This document shows, piece by piece, positions 12,776 through 26,690 of a DNA stretch of 64,000 nt. This DNA is from Poecilobothrus nobilitatus (Eukaryota > Arthropoda > Insecta > Diptera > Dolichopodidae). Numbering within the stretch: position 1 is the stretch's first letter; each line of letters begins with the position of its first letter. The notes under the pieces are model-generated. The model was not told where the DNA came from and did no database searches. It saw only the letters and a list, made by a program, of their open reading frames with translations. The stretch lies in assembly GCA_947095535.1 (NCBI GenBank), contig OX352772.1, positions 32,507,445 through 32,571,444 on the forward strand, written 5' to 3'. The translations under genes and the position numbers were made by a program.

Positions 12776-12784
12776 AGTAAAATT

Positions 12785-13330
12785 ATGTGGATATACTTTA
12801 CTTTAGGTACATTGTGCGATTGTCTTGAAATTGTACATAACGGTACCCAGTGATGTCACCAATATTTCATAGAACATGACTTTCTAGAAACTACTATATT
12901 TTATAAATTTTCAAAGACGTTCTATATTATTTTTAAACTGTTAGAAATGTCTTTTCATACCCTTTTCAACGATATATAATAAGTATGGTACGGCTTGGTA
13001 AATAGTCCCAACAGAGGTTAGAAATTCGAAATTGAAACAATAATTTTAATAAAAAATGCAATTTCATACTTTATATGCTTAAATGGCGAAAAATATCTCA
13101 AAAATTGTTAGATAATATATAATATATAGATATAAAAACCGTTGTAGTCCCAAAACATAGGTCTGTAAACTTCCCTTAAGATTATATACCTGTAATTAGT
13201 ACAGGTTGTCTCATATGAGTGCATAAAACAAAAAAAAACATTTTTTAATATGTACTTTTTTCAATATTTCATTTTAAAATTAAACATAACGGTACCTTTT
13301 TTGAACAAATTTTTTTCTCCTTTTCTTCCT
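12785..13330 (-). mobile_element. Fragment related to family 4 INE-1-like element
   Basis: TACTTTAGGTACATTGTGCG, TTGTCTTGAAATT and TACATAACGGTACC are shared with 58284-58350, which lies in the outer element of the 52-58 kb nest. The rest is diverged. The strand is assigned by that match. Confidence 0.5.
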
Positions 13331-14432
13331 CTTTCTAGGAAGCCCTCATTGGTTGCTTCTGGTTCTTTTTGTTTTTGAGTTATAGTAAAATGCTTTGGTT
13401 CTTTTTGTTTTTGAGTTATGGTAAAATGTTTTTGGGTAGAATGATAAAAAAAATCAATTTTTATATAAAAATGGGAATTAAAATGTTATTTGATCAGAAT
13501 CTTATTTTTTCAGAGTTATTACCCATTTTCCAAAATATTTATATATAATATATATATGTGAGATTCTGAGTTAGGATGAATTTAGAGTTGGTTTGAAAAT
13601 CAACGTTTTAATAATTTATTTAGCGGGGGTTGGGGGCGGCAGCCTCCTCTATATTAATTATTATTATGTTATTATGTATATAAAAATATAATTAGGAAGA
13701 ACTTTAGAGTTGCTTACAAAAGTAATTAACGCAATTGGACAATGTTCCTAAAGTAAAGTATACCCAATTATGTATTTTAAAATATGTTTTGTAAAATTAA
13801 TAAAAAAAAAAAATTTATTTTTTTTTTTAATTTCTTTTTCATGCATCTAAATGTTGCAAAAACAAAAAAATAAAATAAAGGCAAATTAAACGTCACATTT
13901 AAAATAAAAACCTACACATTCAAAAAATTATGTAAAACAAAAACAATACAAAATTCAAATTCCAAAACTCATAACAAATTGGCATTCAACATTATATTTA
14001 AATATTATTAATTGTATGTATTTAATTTTTAATAAAAAAAAAAATAACAAAAATAAAACAAAAAAAAAACTAACATATAAATTTTTAATAAATTAATTAA
14101 TTCATGTTTGTTTAAAAGTGTTTGTAATATTTTTATGTGTTACTTGTATGTGTATATGTATATTATGTTTAATGCAAAATAATTTGTTTTTTCTTATACT
14201 AACATTTAAATTTCAATTTCAATTTTTAATAATAAATTTAAATTGATATAGTTATTTTTTTTTTGAATTTGTAAAAATATTCACAATATTTGTTATATTT
14301 TTAAAAAAATAATTATAAAAAGTTTTTAAATCAATCAAAACAAAAACAAAAAAAAAATTTTTTTTTTTTTTTACTTTAATTCATCAATTCCAATTTTACT
14401 CGCAAAAATAATTGAAAATGAAAATCCAACAG
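13331..14432. other. Intron before the 14433 exon
   Basis: Contains a diverged repeat at 13570-13670 (TTTAGAGTTGGTTTGAAAATC followed by TTTAGCGGGGGTT) that recurs at about 59360-59440, then A/T homopolymer-rich DNA without recognisable mobile elements. Confidence 0.4.
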
Positions 14433-14517
14433 AGATCTTCAATATCAAGAATGTCAATGGGTTTAGCTGTACCAATCAATATGCCATCATGTTCATTTCC
14501 TGCCTATCGCCGTGAAT
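14433..14517 (+). CDS. Third recognised exon: basic Ser-rich cytoplasmic tail
   Basis: The exon follows CAACAG at 14432; there is no other AG between that point and the poly-T tract near 14360. It ends at a GTAAGT donor at 14518. In phase 0 it reads RSSISRMSMGL, AVPINMPSCSF and PAYRRE, then one base of a split codon. The phase matches both the upstream exon (PIQ) and the downstream one, where T plus CC gives Ser. RSSIS and RMSM are basophilic-kinase-like (Arg-x-x-Ser) sites, in keeping with a regulated cytoplasmic tail. The polypyrimidine tract is about 60 bp from the acceptor, so a distant branch point is implied. The intron after this exon is about 31.2 kb. Confidence 0.65.
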
Positions 14518-14579
14518 GTAAGTATTAAAATCAAATTATATTTATGTATAATAGAATTTAAAAATGTATATACATATTT

Positions 14580-15067
14580 CTCACCTTACGCCTAATTGGT
14601 GATCTCACCGTCCAAGTAACCTTCACTCCTCTTAAGGTACGTCGTAACATTGAAGCTTTATCCTTATTTTATAGATATTTTGTAGGTAATGACACTTGTT
14701 CTATTTAATTAAAATCAATAATGCAAAGAACTCCAGCAACACTAAGAAGACTTTAAGTGCTTATTTCTACTTAGTGCAAAACCCTGGATGGTTTAAAACT
14801 GATTATGGAAACTCATTTATTGTGAGAACTGCTGTAATGTGAAACATGCTTCCATCCAATTTGTTCCTCTTTCGTGTAAATACGCTATTTTACAATTTAC
14901 ATCTTTTCAAAAAGAATCTGTACAGATTCGTCTCTAATTTATCTTCTAATTCCCCTCCCCTTACAGCCTTTTTCGCTCTAAACTCTTTCCCCTTTATCCA
15001 AACTTACAATAATGTAACTATTCCTAGTGTTTGGATAGCGTGTAAAAAATTGTGTGAGAGTAAATGA
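14580..15067 (+). pseudogene. Non-LTR retrotransposon: C-terminal tail of the RT protein
   Basis: The translation at about 14590-14690 gives LKVRRNIEALSLFYRYFVG, the LFYRY motif found after the reverse transcriptase domain of many insect LINE proteins. After frame breaks, the open frame at 14846-15067 begins MLPSNLFLFRV and includes LFKKNLYRF, matching the usual WN-x-LP ... FK-x-x-L ending (the Trp-Asn pair lies just upstream as WNMLPSN). Several frameshifts and stops make it a dead 5'-truncated copy. It lies in the giant intron in the same orientation as the host gene. Confidence 0.65.
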
Positions 15068-16496
15068 TGATGAATATCGATTTTTGTTTTAAAATACATT
15101 CCTTCATACATTACTGAACTTCTCTCTAGAGATGTGGTGGTGAATTTCCAGACAACTCCTCTTTTAATCTTTTGATTACTCTTATACTTATATGAAATTT
15201 TATAAAAAGCGTCTGTGAAGTATAAGGCTAATCGAAAAAATTTTTCCCGTAAAATTCTTTCTATAATGAAATTTTGAAAAACTAGGAATTGTTTAAAAAA
15301 TTCAGCACTATAAATCTACTGAATAGTTCGCAATTTTTTATATTTTATACACGTATTATTATTAACTTTGTCAAAAAATGTTTAGTTTTATTAAAATTTG
15401 TACAGAATAAAATTAATGGCCTATAAAATTTCAAATATTTAACTTATTGCCATTAATTAAAAAAAATTAATTGTCATTATGGAACTCATAACGCTTAATT
15501 ACTTCTTTAACAGACTATTAAAAGCAATTATTATTGTTACCCTACCAATTTCTATGAAGTTTTTTTTTAAATTAACATTTTTTACATATAGACTTAAACG
15601 CAATGATCTAGCACATGTATATATATTAAGTTAATATAACTCTTTTTAATAATGTAAATTTTTATGAGACATGTGAAGAAAATCCACTAAACCAATAATT
15701 TCCAATACTTCATTTTCTAATAAACACTTTATATACAATCTTTCAATCTTATAAATTTTTTTAAAGTCCTTACAAAGTATATACTCATATTAAAATCTTT
15801 TTTTGAAGAGTTCTTTCTTTTTTGTTTAAAAAAAAAAATTAACCAATAAAAGCACATAATCGCCTGTCATGATCTGAATTTTCTATTGAGGGAGTTTTTA
15901 TCATTGTATCTAGAGAGTTTCCCCTTTTTTTATATCGTCGTATTGTTATCTTCTATGACATTTTTTCTATTTCTTTTTGTTTTTTTTTTTTTTGGATTAA
16001 CATAAGATAATTTATTTTCCCCATGATTGTGGCGTAGATGAAATTGATGGTAGATAGTGATTTAAGAAAAATTGTTTTATTTATTTTTTTTTTTTGTTTG
16101 TTTGTTAGTTAAGAGAAAACAAAAACAAGGCAGTATGTAAAATCAGGCTTTTTGTAAAGGGACACATTTTCAAAAAGAGTCTTAGAATAGCGACGACTTA
16201 CAAATTTTGTAGCTTCTTTTAGAATTTCTTCTGTAAGATTATTGTGATAAAATCTAAAGATACTTTCTTCAAGATTAAGAAACCTTAAAATTGAGAATAA
16301 TTTCTACCATTTGACATTTCTAGATTGAAAAAATATTCAGCAGAAGTGCAGATTAAATATTTAGAATATAGCTTCTCCCAACTTTATCTTTGTAATGGGT
16401 AGGAATACATAAAAAAATTTCCCACAAATTAATTTCTTTATTTAACCTATCTGATTAAAATTCCATCGCTTCATCTTATATAGTGTTGAGATTTTG
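15068..16496. other. Intronic AT-rich DNA
   Basis: No gene recognised; T-runs near 15970 and 16090. Confidence 0.4.
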
Positions 16497-16585
16497 TAAA
16501 CCGAAGGGCGGACGAAAAGAGTGAAACTAATAAGTACCCAGTTTTTAATTTTTTTTTTTTTTCGAAAATGTGCTAATAATCATCC
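16497..16585 (-). mobile_element. End fragment of family 4 INE-1-like element
   Basis: GTAAACCGAAGGGCGGACG, then GAGTGAAACTAATAAG and GAAAATGTGCTAA match the right end of the element at 38523-39420. Confidence 0.5.
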
Positions 16586-18000
16586 ATTTTTATAGTAACT
16601 GCAATGACTTTATCAGAATTTCTAGACATGTAATGAAAAAATTATATTAAAATTATCTTGTAATGATTTTTATTTTTATTATTGTTATTATTATTATTAT
16701 TATTTGATTAAATAAATTGTTAAGTAATTGAGAAATGAAAAATGTATATAATTTATATAATTTCACATAATGAGTTTTAATTTCATTAGTGAATTATTAG
16801 AAAACTATTTAAGGAGAAAATTATTATTACTCAATTACTAACTACATTCTAATGAAATGGTTGAATAAATAGATTAAATAATTTCATTATATTTATAAAC
16901 GTAATTATTTATTTTTATTTAATCAGTAATTATTTATTCCTAATGCTACATTCCTAATGTCAGAACTTTTTTCAAAACTTCATTTTATATCGTAGTAAGC
17001 TATAGGAGTTCCACAAAGTGACTATCGAGTTACGATTAAGTAATCTAAATTTCAAAATTTTAATTTCACACGTCAAAAATTTCATTAAACTGTTAATTAG
17101 TCAATTGTCAAATATTGATATTCAACATTTTTTTAAATTTAAGTATTTAAATTATGTATTACATAACATTTTATAATATAATATAAATAACAGAACGCAG
17201 AGTTCTCTGAAATTTTTGACTTTTGTTTTGTTACTTATATGAAAAAAAAAATTGTATCAGACAATAGACAAAAAAAAATCTTAAAAATTTTTGTTCCAAG
17301 ATCTAGTTTCATATATATATGTATATATATGACATGTTTAGCAAATAGTTAAACATTTAAAAAGTTTAAAGTAAACCGCTTAAACCACATTTAGAATTAA
17401 AAACAAAAAATCTTTGGAAAAGCTCTCGCAACGGATTAAGAGAACGCTGCGCTTAAGACTTTGATTGAAAGATATACTGTGCAAAATTGAACAGAAGTTA
17501 CTTCTGAAAAAAATTTTGACTAATCGTATTTGCCGACTATGACCCTTGTAAATTAATTTTAAGTCTCTTACACTATCAACTTCACTATCAAAGAGCAACA
17601 CATATTTTACAAAATTTAAAGGCGTTCAATTTGCAAGCCATTTTTAATTGAGAGCAAAAAAACGAGAAACTTATTAAATTTACACTTATATTTTAATAAA
17701 TTTAATGGAATAGAACATTATTTAAACCGTGATACTTTAATAACAAATTTAATGAAAATAAAAATTTCAATTGATTTAAACATACAGTAATTTATTTCAA
17801 TTTGAACAGTTAAAACATTTGTTTAACAAAATAACACTGAGTAACATTTACTTTAAGTTATCTTAAATCCATTTTTTTCTTTTTTCTCTTATTTTGCAGG
17901 TTTAACTTACAAATTTCCTAATATAAAGTTAAAATTTTTGTAAAACTTTTTAAACATATGATATGAAATAAATAAAATTTACCTAAAAGACAAAATCAAG
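16586..18000. other. Intronic AT-rich DNA
   Basis: A (TTA)n tract lies at about 16675-16705. The minus-strand open frame at 17380-17601 looks like a slightly GC-richer decayed sequence but matches nothing I recognise. Confidence 0.35.
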
Positions 18001-18740
18001 ATAAACTTTTAAAGACAAATTTAACACCATTTTCTAAAGAAACCACGTACAGTTGGTTTAGTTGGTAAAGGTTTCAAAGAAATACAGGGTTATAGGAGAA
18101 GATCAAAAAAAGGGGAGAAATGGCAAAACTTGAGTTAAAGAAACTTTTTTTCTTTTTTGCCAGAGTAGGTGGCAATTTCGGAAGACAATGAGATCAACGC
18201 ACGACTTCTCTTTGATAGTGTTGGACTTGATCCGAACAAACGCCGCCTCCCTTTTAAACCAAAACATTAGATTAGAACCAATGGTACCAAATACTGTTTG
18301 TTTTGAGGATTGGAGAAAATATTAATAAAGGAAACTGGAAAATATGGGTAATTCCTAAATCTTGGTAGGAGTGTTCAGAGCAAAGGTGCTAATGTTTTTC
18401 TTTAATTTATCAATATTATTGACAAATTTCGGGAATACTTCTTAAGCTATTCCATATTTAAATTTCCAGAGGAGCTGTGCCATTTGAAGATTTTTAAGAT
18501 ATACGATTCTTCTTATATCTCGTTGCAGTCCTTATAGCCTATGCAGTCCTTCTTATATCTCGGTTGAAATTTTTAAGTGAAAGTATTAAAGTTTTGATTT
18601 TTTCTGAACAGGTTCCTATACCAACAAAATATCTATAAAATAGAATGAGTGGTCTAATGACACGTCGATGACGTAGTAGAACCAGAGTTGGAATAGAAAT
18701 TCGATCGTTTATTAAAAAAATTTTTCTGTTTTGCACATTT
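18000..18740 (-). pseudogene. Non-LTR retrotransposon RT tail, decayed
   Basis: The minus-strand frame at 18539-18736 contains ISIPTLVLLRHRR and LILFYRYFVGIGTCSEK, the same LFYRY motif as at 14.6 kb. Further along the minus strand (about 18440) a WNSLRSIPEIC segment corresponds to the WN-x-LP motif. Stops and frameshifts separate the pieces. The part below 18390 is comparatively GC-rich and is probably the 3' end of the same element. Confidence 0.55.
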
Positions 18741-20276
18741 TTTAGGTATTTCAGTGCTGTTTGTGGAACTCCTACTTAAATTTTTGAAACTCCTACCCAA
18801 AGTGCTGTTTGTTTTTTATTACCTTCAATATCATTACTAACATAAATTAGCAGATACTAACAGTGGTAATGATCAATTTAAGTATTAATTTTTTTGTAAT
18901 ATCTATGTATCATGATTTATTAACTTACTAATGTACTAACATACTAACCCTTTAAAATGATGACTTTTTCAGTTAATTGTGATAGCTCTCTAAATGAACA
19001 ACATAACTGATGCTTGGTTTAAGCAAATGGTCTGATACAAATGTGTGCATTATAGTCAGAATTCCTTTATATTTTTAAAACCCTTCATTTATCATATTTT
19101 TAAAAAAATTTTTCATCATATTTCTTATCAATCTCAATACATAAATTCTTGAAAATAAATTTGAGTATATTACTTTTGAAATAAATAGTTATGTTTCAAT
19201 TTCACCTCCTCTTATTTTTTTACAACCTTCTACAGTCAGACAGAGTACCATCCTGTATGAAAATTATTTTAAAATTCATTGTAATCTTAGATAATTTCTT
19301 AAAAATTTCTTATAAATAAACAAAAGTTTATAATAAGAAAAAATGAAAAACAAAAATGAACCTTGACACATTTGGCATTTCATGCAATTACAATAATTAT
19401 ATTTGGTTTAGTTTTGTTTTTTTTTTTTTGTTTTATTTTATTATTAAATCTCATGATAAATCTTTTTTATTTATCTTTACACATATATTAATATATTTCA
19501 TAAAATTTTCATTTTCATTTTCAATTTTTCAGTTTCTTCAATTACTGACGACACATTTTTGTGTATACCCATTTACTCAAAAAAAAAATACTTTTTATCC
19601 TTAAGAAATATTAAATTGCAAAACTTTCACTACATTTATATAAGAAAATATTTTGAAGTTCATTTTTTGTAAATTATTTTATCTTGTCAAGTCAATATGA
19701 ATTTTACATTTTACCCATCATATTCATCATCATCAACATAATTTCCAGCAAAGTAAATTTGTACGTATTTCATTTTTTGAAATTATAAAGAAAATTAAAT
19801 TTTAATTTAATTAGAATTAAATAAATCACATATGTATGTATGTATGTGATGAGAGTATACATACAAACATGTAAAATACATATATATGAACCTGTCATAT
19901 GATAATCATTTAAAAAATTAAAAAAAAAAATTTTATATTTTTCTTTTTTGTTTTTGTTTATTGTGCCTTGTGCCTTTCCACAATATCCTTATCATTATCC
20001 TTAATCCTGAATGGATTTAAAATACTAGAAATTCTACAGAAATAATATTTAAGATAATCTCTATTATGAATTATTATAGAATAATGAAAATATGTCATTG
20101 TTATTTTAAGAAAATTCTTCTCTAAAATGTATAACTCGGATGTTAGTTTTATTTCCAATAGAAGAAATAATTTTATTTTATTAATATTCTATACATATAT
20201 ATAAATTATATTATTCTTAAATTAATTTAGAAAAATGTAAAATTATTAACAGAAATTTTCGCAATTCTCATATAAT
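18741..20276. other. Intronic AT-rich DNA
   Basis: No gene seen. (ATGT)n at about 19833-19848. The open frames at 19356-19604 and 19958-20158 are low-complexity or unrecognised. Confidence 0.4.
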
Positions 20277-21860
20277 TATACCCGTACGATAGGATCGGGT
20301 ATAATAAAATTACTCCTCCGTTTGTAATACCTCGAAATAAGCGAGCTAGATATACCTTCAAAGGTATGGATCGGATCAGAAAAAAATTCTAAGACTTTTG
20401 AGCCATGTCCGTTCGTCCGTCCGCCCGTCCGTCAGCACGCTAACTCAAAAACTAAGAAAGCTAGAATCTTGAAATTTACACAAAATATTCTGGGAGTAAT
20501 TTGTAGGTCCCCTATTTTTTTTGGTTGAGTTTGGACCAAAACTTAGGGTAGCTCTCAAACACCTAACTTTTAGATCCCCACATTTTTTTTGAAATAGAGC
20601 TATGAAATTTTAACTGCTGATAGATCTCACAAAAATATTAATTTTATTTTTAATAAATTTTTTTCGTAGCCTTTCCCGTTACGGAGCTAGTTCAAAAAAG
20701 CTCTATATTTAAATTGTTATAGTACAAGTTGTATAAGGTATATCTTCATTTTGAAAACGCCAAACGATTACTACTTTTATTAATTTTAAAAGTATATATA
20801 CAATAAATATATATTTGTGGTATACGGTGTCTTAATTTACCGTTATGCGAAACTCAAATTTTGCAAAATCCTTTAACCCTTCTATCTTCTAAACGGTTCA
20901 AGTTGCAAACTTGCAATTTTGACAGAAGATCAATGAAAGATCAATTTTAGATCTTTGAAAATAAGTATGAGTCATTTCAGAAATTTTTTTTGTATCACTC
21001 CCCGTTTAGGAACTGTAAGGGGTCAAAAACTGAAAATTTCCTATTTTTAAACACCTGTAACTTGAACACCTGTTAAAATTTTTGTGAAGTAATACCCAAA
21101 AATTAAAGCTTCAACATTATACTCTTATTTTTGTTAACAACTTTTTTTAATAATATAGGGTTACTTTATAATTGATGAAAGTGTTACTTGATTTTTTCAA
21201 ATTTTCTAACAAATTTCTTTAACGAATTTTTTGTATTTTGTTTTACTCGATAATTTGAAATTGTTGAGGATATAATGCGTAGTACATAAAAATGCAAATA
21301 AATAAACAACATAACGGTTTCTTGAAGAAGTTTTATTTATATGATATTGATATATATACATACTTATATAATATCATGTTTATTTACATATCGTAATGTC
21401 ACTAGTGAATGAATGATAAGAGTATATATGTATATTATATAGCGCCATATTTACATATATGTATTTTATTGTACTTATAAGAAATTATTCTGTCAATGGA
21501 ATATTTAAATATAATATAATATAATATTTAAAATTACATTTACTATTTTGTACTAAGTAAATTTAATATACATTTACCGCTTAGTATTAAATGGTACTAT
21601 AGAATATTTGAAAAAGTTTTGGATTGATAATCGTTATGTGGAAGGTTAAAATCTGCTTTTGAAGAATGTACATATAAACATATAGTTTGAATATATGTAC
21701 AACTCATAGTTCTAGAAATTATAAAATTCACTCAAATTATTTTAAAATACTAAAATATTAAAAAAATAATATTGTAAGCAGAGTGACAGGCTGTGAACAT
21801 ACTAACGGTTCGTACGGGTATCTAAGAGTTGACAAAGGCAACTGTATTCTTCCTCGTTTT
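20277..21860 (+). mobile_element. Full-length INE-1-like element, family 2 (1.58 kb)
   Basis: The 5' end has the stem ATACCCG/CGGGTAT (20278-20302). It is followed by CCGTTTGTAATACCTCGAAAT, then GAGCCATGTCCG and a TCCG microsatellite at 20406-20432, the order I recall for INE-1. The 3' end reads CGTACGGGTATC, the stem AGTTG/CAACT (about 21811-21827), then TTCTTCCTCGTTTTT. The CGTACGGGTAT word appears inverted at the 5' start, that is, asymmetric terminal inverted repeats as in Helentron-derived elements. There are no open frames of note. This is the best reference copy for the family-2 fragments at 0.34, 39.85 and 49.7 kb. Confidence 0.75.
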
Positions 21861-24800
21861 TAAATAAATTTTAATTTCCTAAATTTTTGGAACAACTTAT
21901 CATCTAATATTTAATGAATTATGGATTTATATGAAATCGCACGGCTATGTACATTTTAGTCTCCTATAATAAAATTTTGATTACAAATTATAATCGCATT
22001 GCTCCCACATAATTGTGGTGGAACAGAATTTTATGTTTGATTTCAAAATTCTTAATTTTTGATATAACGGAATTTTAAGATCGTCTATAAATATCGGTAT
22101 TGCGAAGACACTAGGGAGCATTAACTATGTTTGGCAATACGTTAATGGTTACTTGCAGTATGAAACTATTAAGAACAATCCCATAACTGAATAACGTAAA
22201 ATCAGACTGGTTTTAAAATTTGATTTTATATCAAAACTTGTGATGTTTTTGACTTACGACCGATAAACCAAGATAATTAAAACCTACATGTATTCTGTAA
22301 TCTTTTGAAAACTGAGCAATGTAAAAAGGAAAAACTATAAAAAGAAGACATCACGGAATAGTTTACTTTTTGAATGAAAATTTTTATCCTCATTTTTATT
22401 TAAAACTCTATTAAACAGCCATTTTTGAAGTTTTTTACGAAAATGACTTTTTCATTTTCATTTAATTCTTAATTCTCCAAAACAAAAAATTTTTTTTAAT
22501 CGGATTTCCTTTAAACAACATCCTTTTTGATCAACATATTAAATTATGTATGGATTCAAGTTTTATAATAAACTGTTTATAGGACATCCTATATATAAGA
22601 TAGAAATTTTTAATCCCTTTTATTTTTTCTCACATAAACACATTCACAAATCTAAAATCTAATAATCAAACAAATCACAAAAGAAAATAAGGAATTTTTA
22701 CTCATTTACTTCACATATGACGTCATATTAAAATCTTTTTGCAAAATACAATAATGGATGGATTATATTATATGAAAATGGAAGAAATAATATAAAAATA
22801 TTTTCATCATATACGAGTATATTCAAGGACAGTGTTCAGTCTGGACAAAAGGGAAAGAAATTTTATTTTTAAAAAAATGCATTTAAATATCAATAAAAAT
22901 TACTCACATATTCAAACATATACATATAATACATATAACAAATAATAACATATACATTTTAAAGAAATTTCATATAGGTATCTATTAAGATCCTTAAAAC
23001 TATACAATATAGGTATCCTTTTTAGAATGACATTTTATTATAGTTGTGATTCTATTAAATAGATTGTTGTGATTATATATAGATTCTATTAAAATATATT
23101 GTTCAGAAAACTTTTGAAAATTCAATATTTTTGGACATTTTGAATATGTTGAATTGCAATTTGAAAATTTTAAATATTAGTGATCAATTTTTGAAATACT
23201 CCTATGGAATAAATATATTTGTAGTATTGAATTTAAATTTTATATTCCATTTTAGAAAGTATTTCCATTTTAAGTGCAACTATTTCATTTTTAAATACAA
23301 GTTTCCCTTTTAAATGCAAGCTATCTAACTCATGGTACAGTTGAGCTATCTTTGGTTATCTCATCCAATAAGGTGTCATATAGATCCTAACTGTAAGTTT
23401 TAACCTATTAAATTAGCCTACATAATCTTGACCTACATAGCAAATAGTAATAATAATAATTAATATTAAAACTAATAATAATAGTAACACTAATAATAAA
23501 AAACTGCTACAGTGACAGTGCAAGCTTAGGTGTATTTAATATTTTCAATTATTACATTAAGTGTTATATAAAGTTTCCCCATACTTTTTCTATCTTCTCA
23601 TATTCCTACTCCCCAGTAAATATACTGCATTAGTAGGGCTTTTTCTCCCATTACATAGATTAAAGGAGGAGGTGAGTTTAGTCAGTACAAATGTGACAAT
23701 ATTTGTGTCTTCGAAAGATTCTTGATGTCTTTGAAAAATTCGCATTCCCCTAGAAAAAAAAATGCAAGCTGAAATTTTATTTAATTTTATTGAAAATGTA
23801 GTGTTTAAAATCTTTTAATAAAATATAGTAAATTTTCTTTTCTTACATTTTTTGTAGCCTGTCTGAAAGATTTTTTTTAAATAATATGCTAATAAATAAT
23901 TCCTTATAACAAATAACGGTGGGTTGGTTGATATAGATGGCTGTTCATCTCCGCTCATGGTAGTGACCCCAATTAGAGCATTATTACCGTTTTGCTACCA
24001 CTTCCGTAACCACAGGGCTTATATTATGACTACCAACCAATTAAATAGAAAGTAATAAAAAAATATATAACTCTATTTAATTATAAATATTTCGTAAGAT
24101 TTAATAAGTTTAGAAGCAAACTAAAAATATTAATAAATATTATCCATAATAATTGGAAAATTTAGTTAATTTATGTACATAAATAAATAATTGATGAAAC
24201 ATTTATAATTACATAATAAATACCCAATTCATGAAATCCTAAAAAAATAAATTTTTCTATTTCATTATTTAAATGGTTTGATCCTAACAAAAAAATAATA
24301 TTATGTTTTTATTAACTTTCTGGAATTATACAAGTGTAACACCGCAAAACTAATTCAGAACTCACCAAAACTCAATTCAAAACAATTTCTAAACTTAATA
24401 TGGACTATTCTAAACATATTATTATATATTTATATAGTCATTTATGTTCATTAGACCACAACACGATTATTTAAGATAATAATCGACAATAAAATGAAAA
24501 AAAAAAGGATAATAAAAACAGAAAAACAATTTATAAATAAATATTTTTATTAAATTTTATGTAAAAAACAAAAAAAAAATTTATGAACAATGAAAAATAA
24601 AGCTTCTCCATTATGAGAAAATTCATTTTCATGTAATTCGAATTAAATGTGGTCATAAATCTCTAGTGTCACATATTATTTAAAAATAAATTCTCATTTA
24701 ATAGTTTAAAATCCAAATAAAGTGATAGAAGGAAAAAAACATCTTTAAAAAGTTTTTTTGTTTAATATTTAAAATAAAATTCTCGTGATTGTTCGACATA

Positions 24801-26410
24801 TACAGATTATAAAATTCATAGCAGTTCGTAGACTTTTATTATTAAAAATAAAAAGTTTTTCTTTAAGAAAAATTTAACATAAAAATCCTGATTTGAATAT
24901 AAATACAACCCGAAATTATTATTTTCTATTTTGAGCACATTTTCAAAAAAAAAAAAAACAATTTAAAAATGCTGTTATTAATTTGATTCTGTCAGTCAGT
25001 TTGTCTATATTTGTAAGATGAAATAACACGAAAATCGTATATATGGATCCATATGATATTATATATTATGTGCTCTAAAGTTGTTTACTCATATGTGTAT
25101 GATGATATGGTAAATGTTAAAAACAACATCTTTCTTCAAAATCTCCCTTCAAATTTTCCTACCCATTTTGCATAATCCTAGTTTAATCTCATTTCCATAA
25201 GAATGAAAGGCTTGAAATACATTTTCGCACGCTTAAAATTTTACAATTGTTGAATTTCTTTAAAACACTTTTTTTGTGATTTATTACTTTTTTTTATGTA
25301 ACCCTACTTGTAATCCCGTTTATACGGAGCAAAGTCCTTACACACTGATTTTAAATAAAAATGTACCTAAAAAATTTTTCATAAATTAAAGTTCTATAAA
25401 AGAAAAACTATTTTCAGAGTTACAAATTAAAGATTTTCTATTTTTACACACGTTCTGTTAATCCACCATGCTCTTCTGTCATGCTCAATACATTTCAATT
25501 AGAAGATTTTAAAATTAAAATACATGTTTTGATTCTTTTAGAATTTTTTTTTATAAAATTTTTTTGAAACTAAAACCCCCCCGTGTTTTAAAATACGGTA
25601 TATTATAGTTTTGGAAATGTGCACTTTAAAACCTTTTATTTTACATACTGCCTTATTATTTCATAACATTTTTTTTCTTCTTTTCCTTTTTTGTGAAATT
25701 TTAATAAATTTAAATGAGTCCAAAAATTCTTTTGACAGCGATTCATTTAATGGATAATTTGAAGATCTGTATTTGAAATTAGCAAGTTTTAAATTCCTTT
25801 TTCTTTTAAAACATCCCTTTTGTCAGTCCAATTCCTTTCTCGATATATTTTGAAATAAATTTGTTGATAAACTCTTAATAGTTTCAGTTTTGTTAAATTT
25901 TAAGGAATAAAATTAATGCAAGGGATTTGCAATAGTAATTTGAAGAACTTTTAAATCGCAAATAAACAATTCTAGTCAATAGAAAATTATAATTAAATAT
26001 CATTGACTTTTTGTTTGTGGATTGTTAATTAAAGTACAGTTTAATCTGTTCAGAAAATGAAACTTATATTTGGTATTAAATTTTATTATTATTATACTCT
26101 TAATAAAATTCTTTATTCAAACTCAAAAGCCAGCTAAAAATTTTAATATCAAATTGGATTTAAATTATTTTATATTATGCTATATCTCAACTGTTTTTGC
26201 AAAAATGTTAATAAATGAAATAGAAAATCTCACCTATAGAGTTATGATTAAATCGCGAACTTTTAGCAAACAATAACAAATTCTAGAGTTCAAACATAGG
26301 TCATATCCAGTAGTAGTAATATCAATCGTAATTTTTTATATCGTAATAATCTATAACGTAACTAAATAATATTTGGCTCCACTTATAATACTTCTGTCAA
26401 TCCTACTGCC
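21861..26410. other. Intronic AT-rich DNA, no recognisable gene
   Basis: A loose (TAA)n-rich patch lies at 23440-23510. No terminal repeats or coding similarity were seen by eye. The open frames at 23131-23313 and 26070-26276 are composition-driven. Confidence 0.4.
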
Positions 26411-26690
26411 TCTAAGAAAATAAAGATCCGTAGAGCGGTTTATTTCTGACAATTCAACTTCGGTAAAGTAATATAGTCCCACGTCCACATATCTTTCTTG
26501 GAGTAAAGCTTTGCAGTTTATGAGTATGTAGCCTGCAGTTTCTTCTTGTTCTTGACAGAAACTGTATGTACCACTTGAGCCCTGATTTTTTACTTCATAA
26601 TTTGCTCCTACAGTTTTCTTGTGTTATCAGTTTTTGTCTTTGTAAGCGCCTACAATGAAAACGGTAGACGGAAAACCTAATTCCTCAAAC
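26411..26690 (-). pseudogene. LINE fragment: C-terminal zinc-motif tail
   Basis: One minus-strand frame from about 26585 to 26411 reads GTYSFCQEQEETAGYILINC, then KALLQERYVDVG and VELSEINRSTDLYF. This fits the C-x-x-x-EEET-x-x-x-x-L-x-x-C-x-AL-x-x-R pattern after the RNase H/RT part of many insect non-LTR elements. Residues differ from the usual ones (Tyr where His is expected), and the sequence is broken upstream. It is a different lineage from the LFYRY-type tails. Confidence 0.55.

Noticed and set aside
17380..17601. Minus-strand 73-residue frame (MLLFDSEVDSVRDL...)
   Set aside because: Slightly GC-richer than its surroundings but no motif, splice signal or relative recognised.
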